This document shows, piece by piece, positions 11,179-20,083 of a stretch of DNA of 64,000 bases. The first letter of the stretch is position 1, and every line of letters begins with the position of its first letter. Origin of the DNA: Sipunculus nudus (lineage: Eukaryota; Annelida; Sipuncula; Golfingiida; Sipunculidae); contig CM049321.1 of NCBI GenBank assembly GCA_026874595.1, positions 21,732,979-21,796,978 of the forward strand, written 5' to 3'. The notes beneath the pieces are model-generated. The model searched no databases, was not told the DNA's origin, and was given only the letters and a program-made list of their open reading frames with translations. Both the position numbers and the translations under genes were made by a program.

Positions 11179-14130
11179 ATTGAAGCCTGTGTCACAAACA
11201 ACCTACGATTTTGAATGTCGTACGATTTCACATTTTATCCATTTATCTTTTTTATATCTGAATACGTTAAACATGCGCTGCCTTCGTATAACTCATGAAC
11301 TAACGCGTTTTGAGTAAAGACTAATGTATTAGTGCTTTGCTTGCTGCTATTCACAGAGCTTTATATGCGATATAAGTGACAAGGTATTTATATCCATTGA
11401 GACTTGAATAACACTCACCAAATGAAGTTTTATCCATGTTGAGTTCAAGCTAATCATAGATCGTTTTTACATAAATGTTACCACATTATATTAGTAACCT
11501 GCAGTGTATTTTTTCAAGTTACAATTTAATCTTTTCTGTGCACTTCACAATGAAATATGCTTGTTTGAAGTTAAAGCGATCTTTTGATTTACATTAGCAA
11601 AGAGATGACTGCTCTTTTTTGTGTTGCGAAGGAATTCCCTGCTAATGAATTTACCCATATAATGACGCTTTTGCAAACTAAAAGCCTATAACAAGAAAAT
11701 TTGACGTGATATGTTTCTATTTGTTGTCCAGTTTTGTGATGCTTTGAAAGAGCGGCGTCAATTTCTAAGACCGCCCCGGGCGGTAATTAGGCTAGGTACG
11801 CCGCTAAATTTAAAAGAAAAATTTCCTCAATTTTCTATCGTACACCTGTCGTATATGTGTTGTGCGATGTACGTGACTAATTAGACTTAAAAAGACAAAC
11901 CCACAGCGGTCGCAGGAATGACCTATAACGGAAGAACATTCGTAAGACTGTCAGAACGGTAGAACGTGCGGCAATCGTTGGGCTGTTGTAGGAAAGTCCT
12001 ACGATTCGTAGGGCCTCAGATAACTAAAAATATCATACGAAAGTCGTAGGTTTATCGTAAAACAGTCTCAAGGCATCGTACAACAGATCTACGAGATCGG
12101 CTTGACATAAAGAATAACCTACGACGATGAAAAAAAATTTTGAACATGTTCAAAATTCTACAACAAGGGTCTACGATAGTTTTTTTTTCGTCGCAAAACA
12201 CCTGAATTTCGTACCACACACGCACGACTTTCCCAGGAATTTTCCCAATTTTCTGTCGTAGACCTGTCGTAAATGTGGTAAATGCGATGTATCTGATTTA
12301 GCCCAGCATACACGTTATGAAATTTGGATACGATGGGATAGGAAGCAGGATACGACACGAAATCCTGGCTTCTTGCCTTTTTATCGCAATGTGTATGTTG
12401 AGATCCGATACGACGTCCTACGATCTTGGCTTCGTATCGTATTGTATTTTTCGAGCATGTTCGAAATTTTCGTGTCGTAACTGGCAATCGTAGTTCTGCT
12501 GCGTAGTATGACTGAAAGCCATACCAATAATCTCCTCCTCTTCCGTCTGGTAGATTCTCTTCATAGCAACCTAATAATAAGGCTACGAAGCGCATAAAGC
12601 CAATTTCATGATGCTGAGCAGTATCTGAAGTAATTATCCCGTCCCCCTTTGCCGTAAGTCTAGCGTACATGTTACGAAATTTGGATACGATACCATTTTG
12701 TAATTTCCTATCGCAAGGTAGTATCGTAAATACCCAAGATCCATGTCGTATTTCTACGTACATTATACGATTGTCGTGCAAAAGGGACGGGATAATCACT
12801 TCAAATACTGATCAGCAACATGGCTGCCAAGGAAACTTTACATCGCAGAATATTGGCTTTATGCGCTAGGTAGCCTAATTATTAGGTGGCGCTATTACGA
12901 GAGTTGGGTCTACATACGTTTGAAGTAAACCAATTACAAAATCAATACACTCACTTAACAGTAATCGATAACAATCACAGTTATTTTTGGGGTTTTAGAA
13001 AAGCGACTGATTAGAGCTTCAATTACTTTTTTAAGTGTAACGCATTTATACTTTTCGATTGCCATTGTGCTTACACTGCGTTTACGTTTTGTTGGGGACA
13101 TAAAGTGGGTCAAATGTTGCTCTTAACATTTTGACAGTCTTTACAATAATGAAATATATCCTATCAACTAAATTAAATTTTAATTACAAAACTTAACTGA
13201 AAATTATCAAAAACCTCCTCACTTTGATTGACAAGTGGATATTAATTTAATAAATCTGTTTGAAGTGTCGTTTATTTTATAACCAATTTATGCCAATACC
13301 AAAGTGGCAAATAGATACCAGTTTCATGGAAAATCGTAGTGTTCATTTGTTTATAATTGCAGTGTATGGTATTTATGATCTCTTAATTATTAATTTGTTG
13401 AGTTTACCTTTTTAATCCATATCTCTTGTAATATATACTGGATATTCCTGTACAGGTATCTCAAATCAATACTTGAAACCAATTAATAAACGGTTACCTT
13501 TATTATACAACTTCAATTTATCGTATTGTGTACATTCGTCAAATAATGATATACAAAAACATTCACTTTTTATCACATTTCAATATGTAGGTTTTTATAT
13601 AAAAATATTCTCATAGTCCATTTCAGCATAGCGCCGTGAACCACAGGGCCCTTGATCTACTCATTAAGTCGGAAACCTCATTTTCCAAACCCTGGATCCG
13701 CCCGTGATCTTTCGCCTCAATTTCAGACTTTAAAATCATCATACTTGAAATTCTTGAAAATCTCTTAGGTCACATGTGACATCTGCGTCTTACGCGGTTT
13801 GCAAACGGTAAAATTCCTCACATGAAACTTACGTGTTTTTCTTTTCTTGTCTTTTAGATGATCTTGAGCAAATATGGCGGAGAAGCGGCCCAATGCATTT
13901 ATCGATTTCAGGGCGACAGTGGAGAATATGGCGTCGAGATCACGTGTCCTAACGACGGTGTGTTCTCTGAAGTTTCGTTGCCAAGTATGGCGGAGGCAAA
14001 GGCTTATGCGCTGTGTTTCGCCAAACGATTGCTGTGGACTCGGGCGTTGAAAACACAAGAGATTTCTCTCGTTGCATCAGCAAATGGGAGACCAGGAACG
14101 AACGAAAACTACATGACTGTCGAATGTTGA
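1829..14130 (+). CDS. Small secreted cysteine-containing protein, three exons
   Basis: I assembled this gene from three exons: 1829-1871, 10949-11115 and 13858-14130 (stop TGA). Together they are 483 nt, giving 160 residues. Exon 1 encodes a hydrophobic leader ([15 protein letters not shown]) typical of a signal peptide, so the product is probably secreted. The mature part has six cysteines: two in exon 2 (ESCAW, VWCFG) and four in exon 3 (QCIYRF, ITCPND, ALCFAK and the final Cys). An even number suggests three disulfides. Introns of 9.1 and 2.7 kb are phase 1 and phase 0, and both joins keep the frame. An in-frame ATG at 1790 would add a basic 13-residue extension, but the 1829 start places the hydrophobic leader at the N-terminus. 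AATAAA signals follow at 14597 and 14668. I do not recognise the family and infer no function. The weakest point is the exon 2 donor. Confidence 0.6.
1883..1941. repeat. (TA)n microsatellite
   Basis: TA dinucleotide tract immediately downstream of the exon 1 donor, abutting the left arm of the foldback element. Confidence 0.95.
1945..2307. mobile_element. Foldback element with about 70-bp inverted arms and TA-rich loop
   Basis: The left arm (about 1945-2012) contains CATCACAATATAGAACTCCC and GTGGTACATATATTTGTCAC. The right arm (about 2238-2307) is its reverse complement with only a few differences. The loop is a TATATAT-rich tandem (unit near TATATTA) with an internal copy of the TTGTYACACYAAATATA motif. 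It looks like a foldback MITE next to a TA microsatellite. No protein is encoded, and the open frame across it is simple repeat. Confidence 0.7.
2497..2626. mobile_element. Diverged pogo/Tigger-like MITE
   Basis: The left end reads CGTGGTTTCGACACTTGTTC, and the right part contains GTATTCGACTTAAGCGAGTT followed by CGAAGTTTTTCAGTA. The same GTATTCGACTTAAGCGAGTT string occurs in the intact copy at 6798-6981. The termini are eroded. Confidence 0.5.
2634..2657. repeat. (TA)n microsatellite
   Basis: Short TA tract next to the MITE remnant. Confidence 0.85.
3139..3220. repeat. (TA)n microsatellite
   Basis: Long TA tract with small interruptions toward its right end. Confidence 0.95.
3354..3400. 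repeat. (TA)n microsatellite
   Basis: TA dinucleotide tract. The short open frame across it is an artefact of the repeat. Confidence 0.95.
4095..4123. repeat. (TA)n microsatellite
   Basis: TA dinucleotide tract. Confidence 0.9.
4560..4893 (+). pseudogene. Non-LTR retrotransposon endonuclease fragment
   Basis: The frame encodes the start of an exonuclease-endonuclease-phosphatase (EEP) type endonuclease as found in ORF2 of CR1/L2/jockey-like retrotransposons. It has the Asn-containing strand [11 protein letters not shown], the catalytic Glu in AEHWLYP, then [13 protein letters not shown] and DRIIGVQ. It aligns collinearly with the ORF2 of the minus-strand element at 20084-23392 (shared GxMPS, EHWL, SIHxDY, GGVA.LW, DRIIGVQ) but is clearly a different copy. 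Homology stops right after DRIIGVQ, so the GDFN and SDH motifs and the whole reverse transcriptase are missing. Loss of the 3' part is unusual, since LINEs usually lose the 5' part, and points to later deletion or rearrangement. A poly-T run lies at 4321-4344. Confidence 0.75.
5270..5345 (+). repeat. Dispersed repeat, copy 1 (pair with about 8190-8260)
   Basis: Contains CAGGAGTAAGCAAATGGTTT, AAGA and ATTTTGGCAG. The segment at 8190-8260 has CAGGAATAAACAAACTGGTT, GAAGA and ATATTGGCAG in the same order. A fragment of an unclassified dispersed repeat. Confidence 0.4.
5828..5894. repeat. Hairpin with palindromic TGACGTCA in each arm
   Basis: The arms AATGTGACGTCATGTGTC and GACACATGACGTCACAG are inverted copies around a loop of roughly 23 bases. 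Each arm contains the palindrome TGACGTCA. A related segment (GGTCACCAAAATGTGACGTC) is at 3290-3312, so it is part of a dispersed repeat. Confidence 0.7.
6798..6981. mobile_element. Pogo/Tigger-like MITE, 184 bp, intact ends
   Basis: Terminal inverted repeats start CAGTGAAACC on both sides (left CAGTGAAACCTCGTTGTGTC; right, reversed, CAGTGAAACCACGTTGTGTC), and the element is flanked by TA on both sides. TA target duplication and CAGT termini fit the pogo/Tigger group of Tc1/mariner transposons. It has no coding capacity. It lies in intron 1 of the first gene. Confidence 0.85.
8190..8260 (+). repeat. Dispersed repeat, copy 2
   Basis: Matches the segment at 5270-5345 in motif order (see that entry). 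A fragment of an unclassified interspersed repeat. Confidence 0.4.
8586..8645. repeat. (TA)n microsatellite, left flank of the 1.6-kb element
   Basis: TA tract ending exactly where the left terminal inverted repeat of the 8646-10228 element begins. A matching (TA)n lies at the other end. Confidence 0.95.
8646..10228. mobile_element. 1.6-kb inverted-repeat element with internal CTCGACACCGTTAC motif array
   Basis: The left end (8646-8676) reads GGGTATTTCTACAGAAAACG then TCGCATTTCA. The right end (about 10199-10228) is its reverse complement with about three mismatches. Both ends abut long (TA)n tracts. The interior has no usable open frame. It carries at least nine copies of a 14-15-bp motif, forward CTCGACACCGTTAC at 8835, 9410 and 9430, and reverse GTAACGGTGTCGAG-type at 9216, 9236, 9454, 9470, 9626 and 9817. 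Non-autonomous elements that sit inside TA microsatellites are known in other eukaryotes. I do not recognise this family. The motif array resembles a protein-binding-site cluster, which is an inference. Confidence 0.7.
10229..10302. repeat. (TA)n microsatellite, right flank of the 1.6-kb element
   Basis: TA tract starting directly after the right terminal repeat. Confidence 0.95.
10949..11115 (+). CDS. First gene, exon 2
   Basis: The acceptor is TGTATTTTTGTGTTTCAG, and phase 1 matches exon 1. The exon encodes about 56 residues rich in Trp, Pro and Ala ([26 protein letters not shown]). The chosen donor is CAA|GTACAG, phase 0, which is weak. Other phase-0 GT sites in the exon are GAA|GTGACG, TGG|GTAGAA and CAA|GTCTGG, so the 3' end is uncertain. 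The exon runs into a (CT)n microsatellite 16 bases later. Confidence 0.55.
11129..11175. repeat. (CT)n microsatellite
   Basis: CT dinucleotide tract immediately downstream of exon 2 of the first gene. Confidence 0.95.
11826..12310. repeat. TCGTA-rich repeated block with direct duplication
   Basis: A segment of about 58 bases at 11826-11883 (TTTTCTATCGTACACCTGTC, GCGATGTACGTGACTAATTAG) recurs in direct orientation at 12243-12300 (TTTTCTGTCGTAGACCTGTC, GCGATGTATCTGATTTAG). The whole stretch is unusually rich in TCGTA and TACGA. I interpret it as degraded repeat. The 213-residue minus-strand open frame at 12158-12799 spans this and the adjacent foldback and shows no domain. Confidence 0.55.
12570..12886. 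mobile_element. Foldback element with 80-100-bp arms
   Basis: The left arm (about 12570-12652) contains CGCATAAAGCCAAT, GCTGAGCAGTATCTGAAG and TTATCCCGTCC. The right arm (about 12779-12886) contains GGGACGGGATAA, CTTCAAATACTGATCAGC and ATTGGCTTTATGCGC, the same sequence inverted. The short centre has TACGAAATTTGGATACGAT, which also occurs outside at 12317. Non-coding and MITE-like, within intron 2 of the first gene. Confidence 0.7.
13858..14130 (+). CDS. First gene, exon 3 (terminal)
   Basis: The acceptor is an excellent pyrimidine tract (TTTTTCTTTTCTTGTCTTTTAG), and the frame continues from exon 2 in phase 0. It encodes 90 residues ending YMTVEC and TGA. Cysteines are in [32 protein letters not shown] and at the C-terminus. 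The protein cannot be placed in a family by eye. Confidence 0.65.
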   Translation: MILSKYGGEAAQCIYRFQGDSGEYGVEITCPNDGVFSEVSLPSMAEAKAYALCFAKRLLWTRALKTQEISLVASANGRPGTNENYMTVEC

Positions 14131-14984
14131 ATGGCATCCTGGGTTACTGATTTACAGCCTCAAAGTGAAGAAAAGATCTGAATTTACTGCTTTTTTTGTC
14201 CTAATATTTTGATCCGTTATCAATCGGTTTTGCTGTTGTGTTTCAAGGATTGCTTTTTCGCGTGCTTGTTTGAAAATTATGAATGAAACTCAAATTTTAC
14301 AATGTCCAAGAAGAGGGATTAATTGTACTGTTAAACAATACCTCAATACTTAAACCGTGAGAGAGAACACTATACCAGTTTAAAAAAGACATATACTATT
14401 GAATAATCAACCCAAACACTGGTGCAATTTGGTGGGGCCATGGGCGGAACCCCCCCCCCCCCCTCATTTTGCTGATAAATGTCATTTTGTCAATAATAAT
14501 AGGCTCTCATTCCAATCGTAAGTTATAAACATGTGTCACGTGTCACAGTGTTGCAATGTTCCTTAAATATTTTTGAACCACTGTCTTTTAGATATGAATA
14601 AAACACCAAAATGATTCATAATATGACTTTATTCACCCGATTCAACGATATTATGGAATATCCAGCCAATAAAAGCTCGAATTGAAAAAAAAAATGTAGG
14701 CTAAAAGATTAGAAATTGTACCGAATTCTTTTTTCTTCCTTAAGGAAAACTATTCCCTATTACCTATATTGCTTTAATATTGCTCATATTTTGAGGTAGA
14801 ATTTAAAAAAAAAAATCTCTTCACCACCGGGGGGGGGGGGGGGGAGAGAAAGTACCCTGTGCCAACATATCCTTGACAAATCGCGCTTCCTTGTAACTAT
14901 TTGCCTACCCAGAAATGGGTTCTTGGCCCACCACTGATAATATTATTATTAAACTAGCGGTATATTAATAAGATGGGTTGGTGA
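14131..14984. other. 3' flank of the first gene
   Basis: Contains AATAAA at 14597-14602 and 14668-14673, either of which could be the poly(A) signal, plus poly-C (about 14451) and poly-G (about 14829) tracts. No further gene seen. Confidence 0.5.
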
Positions 14985-17125
14985 CAGAGTTGGGTCCTAA
15001 AGTACTCGTACTCATAGTACTCGTACTCATGAGTACTTTTTTGAGTACTCCGTACTCGTACTCGAGTACTTTTTAAAAATCACAAAAGTACTCGTACTTG
15101 TACTCGAGTACTTTGAGAGTACTCGGTACTCATATGAGTATTTCATGAGTACTTTTGGGTATTTCATACATCATTAAAATTTCTAAATAAATTTATTATA
15201 TTAGTAACAGTTTATTATAGTATATTATAGTAAGATATCATATATAATATATAACATATATAATATCATATATAATAGTACTTAAAGTAATCCATCTGTT
15301 ACTATAACTGAAGCTATTACAGCATTTTAGTATCGCTAAATACTACTCTTACTATTACTTGGCTTCTATTACTAATACTCTTACTTTTATTTAATATGAA
15401 ATATAAATAAATTGAACTATTTTATTATAAATACATTCATGCAATTCATGTGTGCATGTGTACAGTATTATATATTTCCTGCAAGATAAGTACAACATAG
15501 TGTTCAATAAAACATTAAATCAGCAAATTCATACTGAGTAATATTTTAAGAGAAAAATTGTTATTTTTGAAAGATCCCAAAATAAAAAAAGTTAAGGTTT
15601 GCGACAATTCAATACAATTAAGTATACTCAGAACCTGTTCATCATAACATAAACCCAGCAGTGCTCCGGGGCCTGGGCTAATCAAGTTTGAATTGATTTA
15701 TATATGAAACTAAATGTGATTGTAGCTTTAGCAGATTTTCAGTGGGAATTGCAGTCTCTGATGAGCTCTGTACACAGTCTGTGGCACAACTAAGACTCAA
15801 CTGTTGACTGTCAACTGATTAACCCATGAAAAGCTGCGACTATCAGACCATACACCATTTGGGCTACTACAACATAGGCTGCAGCATCACATTATACTAC
15901 CAGCTGACAATAACTAGCCCAACATACTGTGTACGCTCACAAAGGACTTCTCAATTGTTTAATGACCAAGTCTACTTAATGAACCAACAAAGAGGACCAG
16001 GGGTTATCCTCAAGCTTTTCTGTTCTGTCCGGTGCCCACTGGACCATGAAAGCAGCCAGCATTAACTAGTCACACTACACTGGGCCTTTACTGTGTTCTA
16101 TCTACCTAATCAAACAAACACTCAATTCATCAGATGTTTTAGCCACGGGTTGTAATAGAAATGTAATAGCTATTATTCTATTACTTGAGGTACTATTACC
16201 ATTTCTAGTTCAAATTTCTTTTCTATCAATAGTAATATCACTCTTACTAACTTTGAAAACCTGTAATATACTATTAATATTACGTATTACTATCGCCTCA
16301 TACCTTGTTGTAATATGCCACTGATGTAACTGTTGTTAATACTCATAAATTATTACACATGATGAATGACATGGTCAGTCTGTCAGATATGTTGTTTTAT
16401 ACTATTTTCACATATACCTGTTGTCATTAAATATTTTCATTAGGCTACAGCCACATATTATTCGTAAGTTAATATTATATAAATAATAACATATGGTTGT
16501 TATTATTGTTATTATTATTGTTATCATTGTTATTATTATATGATTACATATGGTTAACATATGGTTAAATGCTTTATACAATGTCAGTGAGATTTTCCTT
16601 AACAAAATAACTTTTATATATTAACTTTTATATAACTTTTTATGTTGTAGTTTCTGAACATTCCCATCCCTATTTTGCATTTACATAATCCAACATTAAG
16701 TAAATTGTATATCTTGCCCTGGCTAAGAAATATATTTTTGAGAACCTACAAGACCAGAAGTGTCTACAGTGCAAACCGTCTACTATAATAAATTGATGCT
16801 GTGATATATTTCAACTGTATATCGTCTTGCCTCCGTTTTTTTATAATAAGCATAACACAACAATGTATATATTTTTATTTTGTCCTGGGTTTTCATTGAT
16901 AACATTTTAACTTTGTGAGAGTACATTTAATTTAATAACATCATTAAACAAGTTTGGTTACAAAAAGTACTCATTAAAAAACTCATGAGTACATTTTGAG
17001 TACTCGGTACTCGTACTTGAGTACTTGTGAAAAAAGTGCAAAAGTACTCATACTTGTACTCGAGTACTTTTAAAGTACTAAGTACTCGTACTCGAGTACT
17101 TTAAAAGTACTCGGACCCAACTCTG
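14985..17125. mobile_element. hAT-like non-autonomous DNA transposon, 2.14 kb
   Basis: The outer ends are inverted copies, left CAGAGTTGGGTCCTAAAGTA and right (reversed) CAGAGTTGGGTCCGAGTACT. Beginning CAGAG fits the CAGRG termini of many hAT elements. Both subterminal zones (15001-15150 and 16960-17120) are packed with the palindromic motif GTACTCGAGTAC and GTACTCGTACTC, which is how hAT transposase sites are often arrayed. The interior is AT-rich with no transposase. An 8-bp target duplication expected of hAT is not evident (GTTGGTGA against GCACTGGG), so the class is provisional. Confidence 0.65.
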
Positions 17126-17859
17126 GCACTGGGTGAGGGGGGTGTTGTTGTTCTTAAAAATGGCATACCCTATTACAAGGGCCTGTGGTAGTGTGTCTGT
17201 GGAGGGGGCGGGTGGATGGGGGTTAGGAGGAGAGGATGACTGGAAGCCCCCGTCCCTCCCCCCCCCCCTTCCCTACGCACCGTCAGTAGCGGTTAGGCTA
17301 TGCTCAACTATTCGCTACACTAACCGCTGCAATAAACCGCGATTGCCGGTCAGGTTTGGCCACCAGGCGGTGCTGTCTCTGTAGAATCCCCCCTGCGTAA
17401 TATTTAACCAATTACATTGCATATATCACCAGCACAATCGGATGTTCTTCGAGGTACCGGTCACTCTGCACTGCGATGGAAAGCGCTTGGTAGCACAGAC
17501 ATTTCCAATACCCCGTTGGAATACACATGATGCATTCGTCAACTTTCAACACAATCTCTATACTGACTTGCTGGTGTGGCCTGAGGTCATTTATCCCCCA
17601 CTGTCTGCATATTTCCTCTCTTGCAGTGCTACACGAGCTTGCAACGGGCGCAGCCTTGTTTACACGCTATGCCATTAGATTTCTTCTACCAGTTCTGCAG
17701 ATTTGTTTGAACGCAGAGCCAATCAGATTTTGGTTTATCCAGCGCAAACTGACTGTGAATCCTGCTAATTCTCACAACGTGTACGTGGAAGGTCACCAGG
17801 AGGTTCAGAGCCCCCCCCCCCCCCCCCCACTGCGAGGGGAAATTGCGCCTCTGAACAGA

Positions 17860-17890
<31 letters not shown>

Positions 17891-19316
17891 CGATTCCAAA
17901 ACGTTGACCTTTTTATAGCCTGTTAATCCGTGTAACTTAAAAGGCTATTTGCTATGCTCACCAATATCTTAGATATAGTTACCTTAGGTCTGATGCACCA
18001 TATTTTAGCATGTAAAAAGTATTTCCATTTGAAAACGGTTTTGCGATAAAAGTATCAAATAAGCTCTCTTGGAAACAACTTCACGCCAAGTTTTGAACGA
18101 TTTTCATGAAATTCGTGTGTGAGTGTGTGTGTGTGTGTGGGGGGGGGGGGGGTTAACACCCAATGGACAATCCATTAAATCTGAAGGTAATTTTGATTAC
18201 CATAATCTATTAATAACATGGAGGATTACAAGTATATACCAATGTGACACGGCCAGCTTTTCTCAGCCTATATACTGAGCATTTGAACCCGTGTAACTGA
18301 AGCATGACAGTATAGTACAACACGTGAAAGCTTGATTGGAGGAATCTGGGCGCGAGTATTAAGGTAGTAAAAGGCGGGGTTTATGGTCTGATATCATCGA
18401 CGATGTCTGTCTCATCCGACTTTATACACTTCGCCTTACTGGTTTTTCGGGCATCTATGATCTGAAATAAAAAGATAATAATTCTTTAAACTGAAGAAAT
18501 TGTTTTCGAGTAAAAAGACTGTGTAAAGCTACCAGGCCCAAATTTCCATTTTCTTTATATTTAGTTAATTTATCACTTAATTTGTGTACCTATGTATTTT
18601 TAGGAAACATGAAAAGCATCATTATTCACATCTATGATCAGCTTTGTGTCTGGATTCACATAACAAATATCGACAAGTTCCGCCGGCAAGCGCATGCCAA
18701 CACACCTACCGATTTTAGCGTGCAAATTGAAAGCTTTTTCCGTACATTTTTGGAAACTTCTTGTTTTTGAATTGATATTTGTGTGTTATGGATGATGAAA
18801 GAATGAAACCTTGCTAAATAATCGGCCGATTTTTTTTCGGCTCTATCACCACATCGAATCAACCGAATTTCCCGCCCGGGGATAAAAATCCGGCATAAAC
18901 TGGGCCCGAAAAAATTCGTCAGTCTACTGGTACTCTCGCTGTAGTTATTTCAGATTACCCAGCCTGGGGGGGGGGGGGGGGGGGGGTGGAAGCCGACTTC
19001 AGATTCATCCTTGGGGTAACTTGAAATCGTTTTGAAATAACCTCTTCAAAACAGTTGTTTCTATTTGTTTATTTACTTGAAATTCTTATAATTTCTTATT
19101 TTTTTATTTCTCAAATTAGGTTGCATCTTTGTATGGTTTTTACTTGCATATAATGTGTCATGCACTTTTCTTAGGTGTATGAATCAACATAAATATAATC
19201 AACAATGTAATTAACATTTGCGACAATCTTTGTCTTAGATTGATTCCATTTTTAAAATCTCTTAAATATCTCTTAAATATTTAATCATAAATATCTTTAA
19301 CGTGGTTTATTAATAT

Positions 19317-19372
<56 letters not shown>

Positions 19373-19592
19373 TGGGTTAAATTTAATAAAAGCAAATAGA
19401 AATATATAAAATAGATACCATTTAGTTGTTAAGCGAGGTATTCTGAACAGTGCAGGATAACCTAATCTTAGGTTCAGGCTACAATCCGGTGCAGGCTGAA
19501 ATGAGTTTCAGATTTACGGTGGGTGACCTGAAAAGGGTGGGTTACCTGAAGTATTTTCCCGATACACTTGTTTACCTGTGAAACTGTGCCCA
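17126..19592. other. Intergenic stretch without recognisable gene
   Basis: Holds poly-C (17811-17829), poly-A (17868-17890), GT then poly-G (18120-18152) and poly-G (18967-18986) tracts and a (TA)n at 19318-19370. The open frames at 17442-17907 and 18582-18770 carry no recognisable domain. I do not call them. Confidence 0.5.
19318..19370. repeat. (TA)n microsatellite
   Basis: TA dinucleotide tract upstream of the retrotransposon insertion. Confidence 0.95.
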
Positions 19593-19668
19593 ATCACCCT
19601 TTCCAAGGCTCGCCACTGAAGTATATGAACGTATCCGGTGTTCAAACTGGCGTATAATCGAATGTTTA
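19593..19668 (+). repeat. 75-bp target-site duplication, left copy
   Basis: This segment starts ATCACCCTTTCC, contains CGTATCCGGTGTTCAAACTG, and ends ATCGAATGTTTA. It is repeated at 24384-24458 with a single one-base difference. The two copies exactly bound the retrotransposon. Confidence 0.85.
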
Positions 19669-20083
19669 TTTTTTAAGCTCACTATGATAGATAGATAGAT
19701 AGATAGCTTTATTTCCTCCGACTGTTCGAAGAGTATATCATTTTACATTTTATAACAATATGGAAATGTGATCGACAAACTCAACGATGACCAAAGGGTC
19801 ATACAACATGAACACAACAGAACAAGTAAGGTGAAAGCGCTGTGAATACTAATATATAATCTAAACTACGTCTCCATAAAGGCCCTGTAATCTACAGACT
19901 GAGTCCACTGTTCTGCAATTTGTGTGATTCTACTATTAATGTAATTCCAGTGAATAAATATATCAGTAGGGAACAATATTAAGTATAACAAGACGAAACA
20001 ATTTCTAAATCAAAATCAAATGCCGTCCGTAAGAACCAAGAACCAACTCAATAATAATAATATGAGTAGTATGGGTGATTATC

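Noticed and set aside
12158-12799. 213-residue minus-strand open frame
   Set aside because: Covers a TCGTA-rich duplicated block and half of a foldback element; no domain, unusual composition.
18582-18770. Possible exon (62 residues, preceded by TATTTTTAG)
   Set aside because: No compatible neighbouring exon, domain or codon signal; likely chance.
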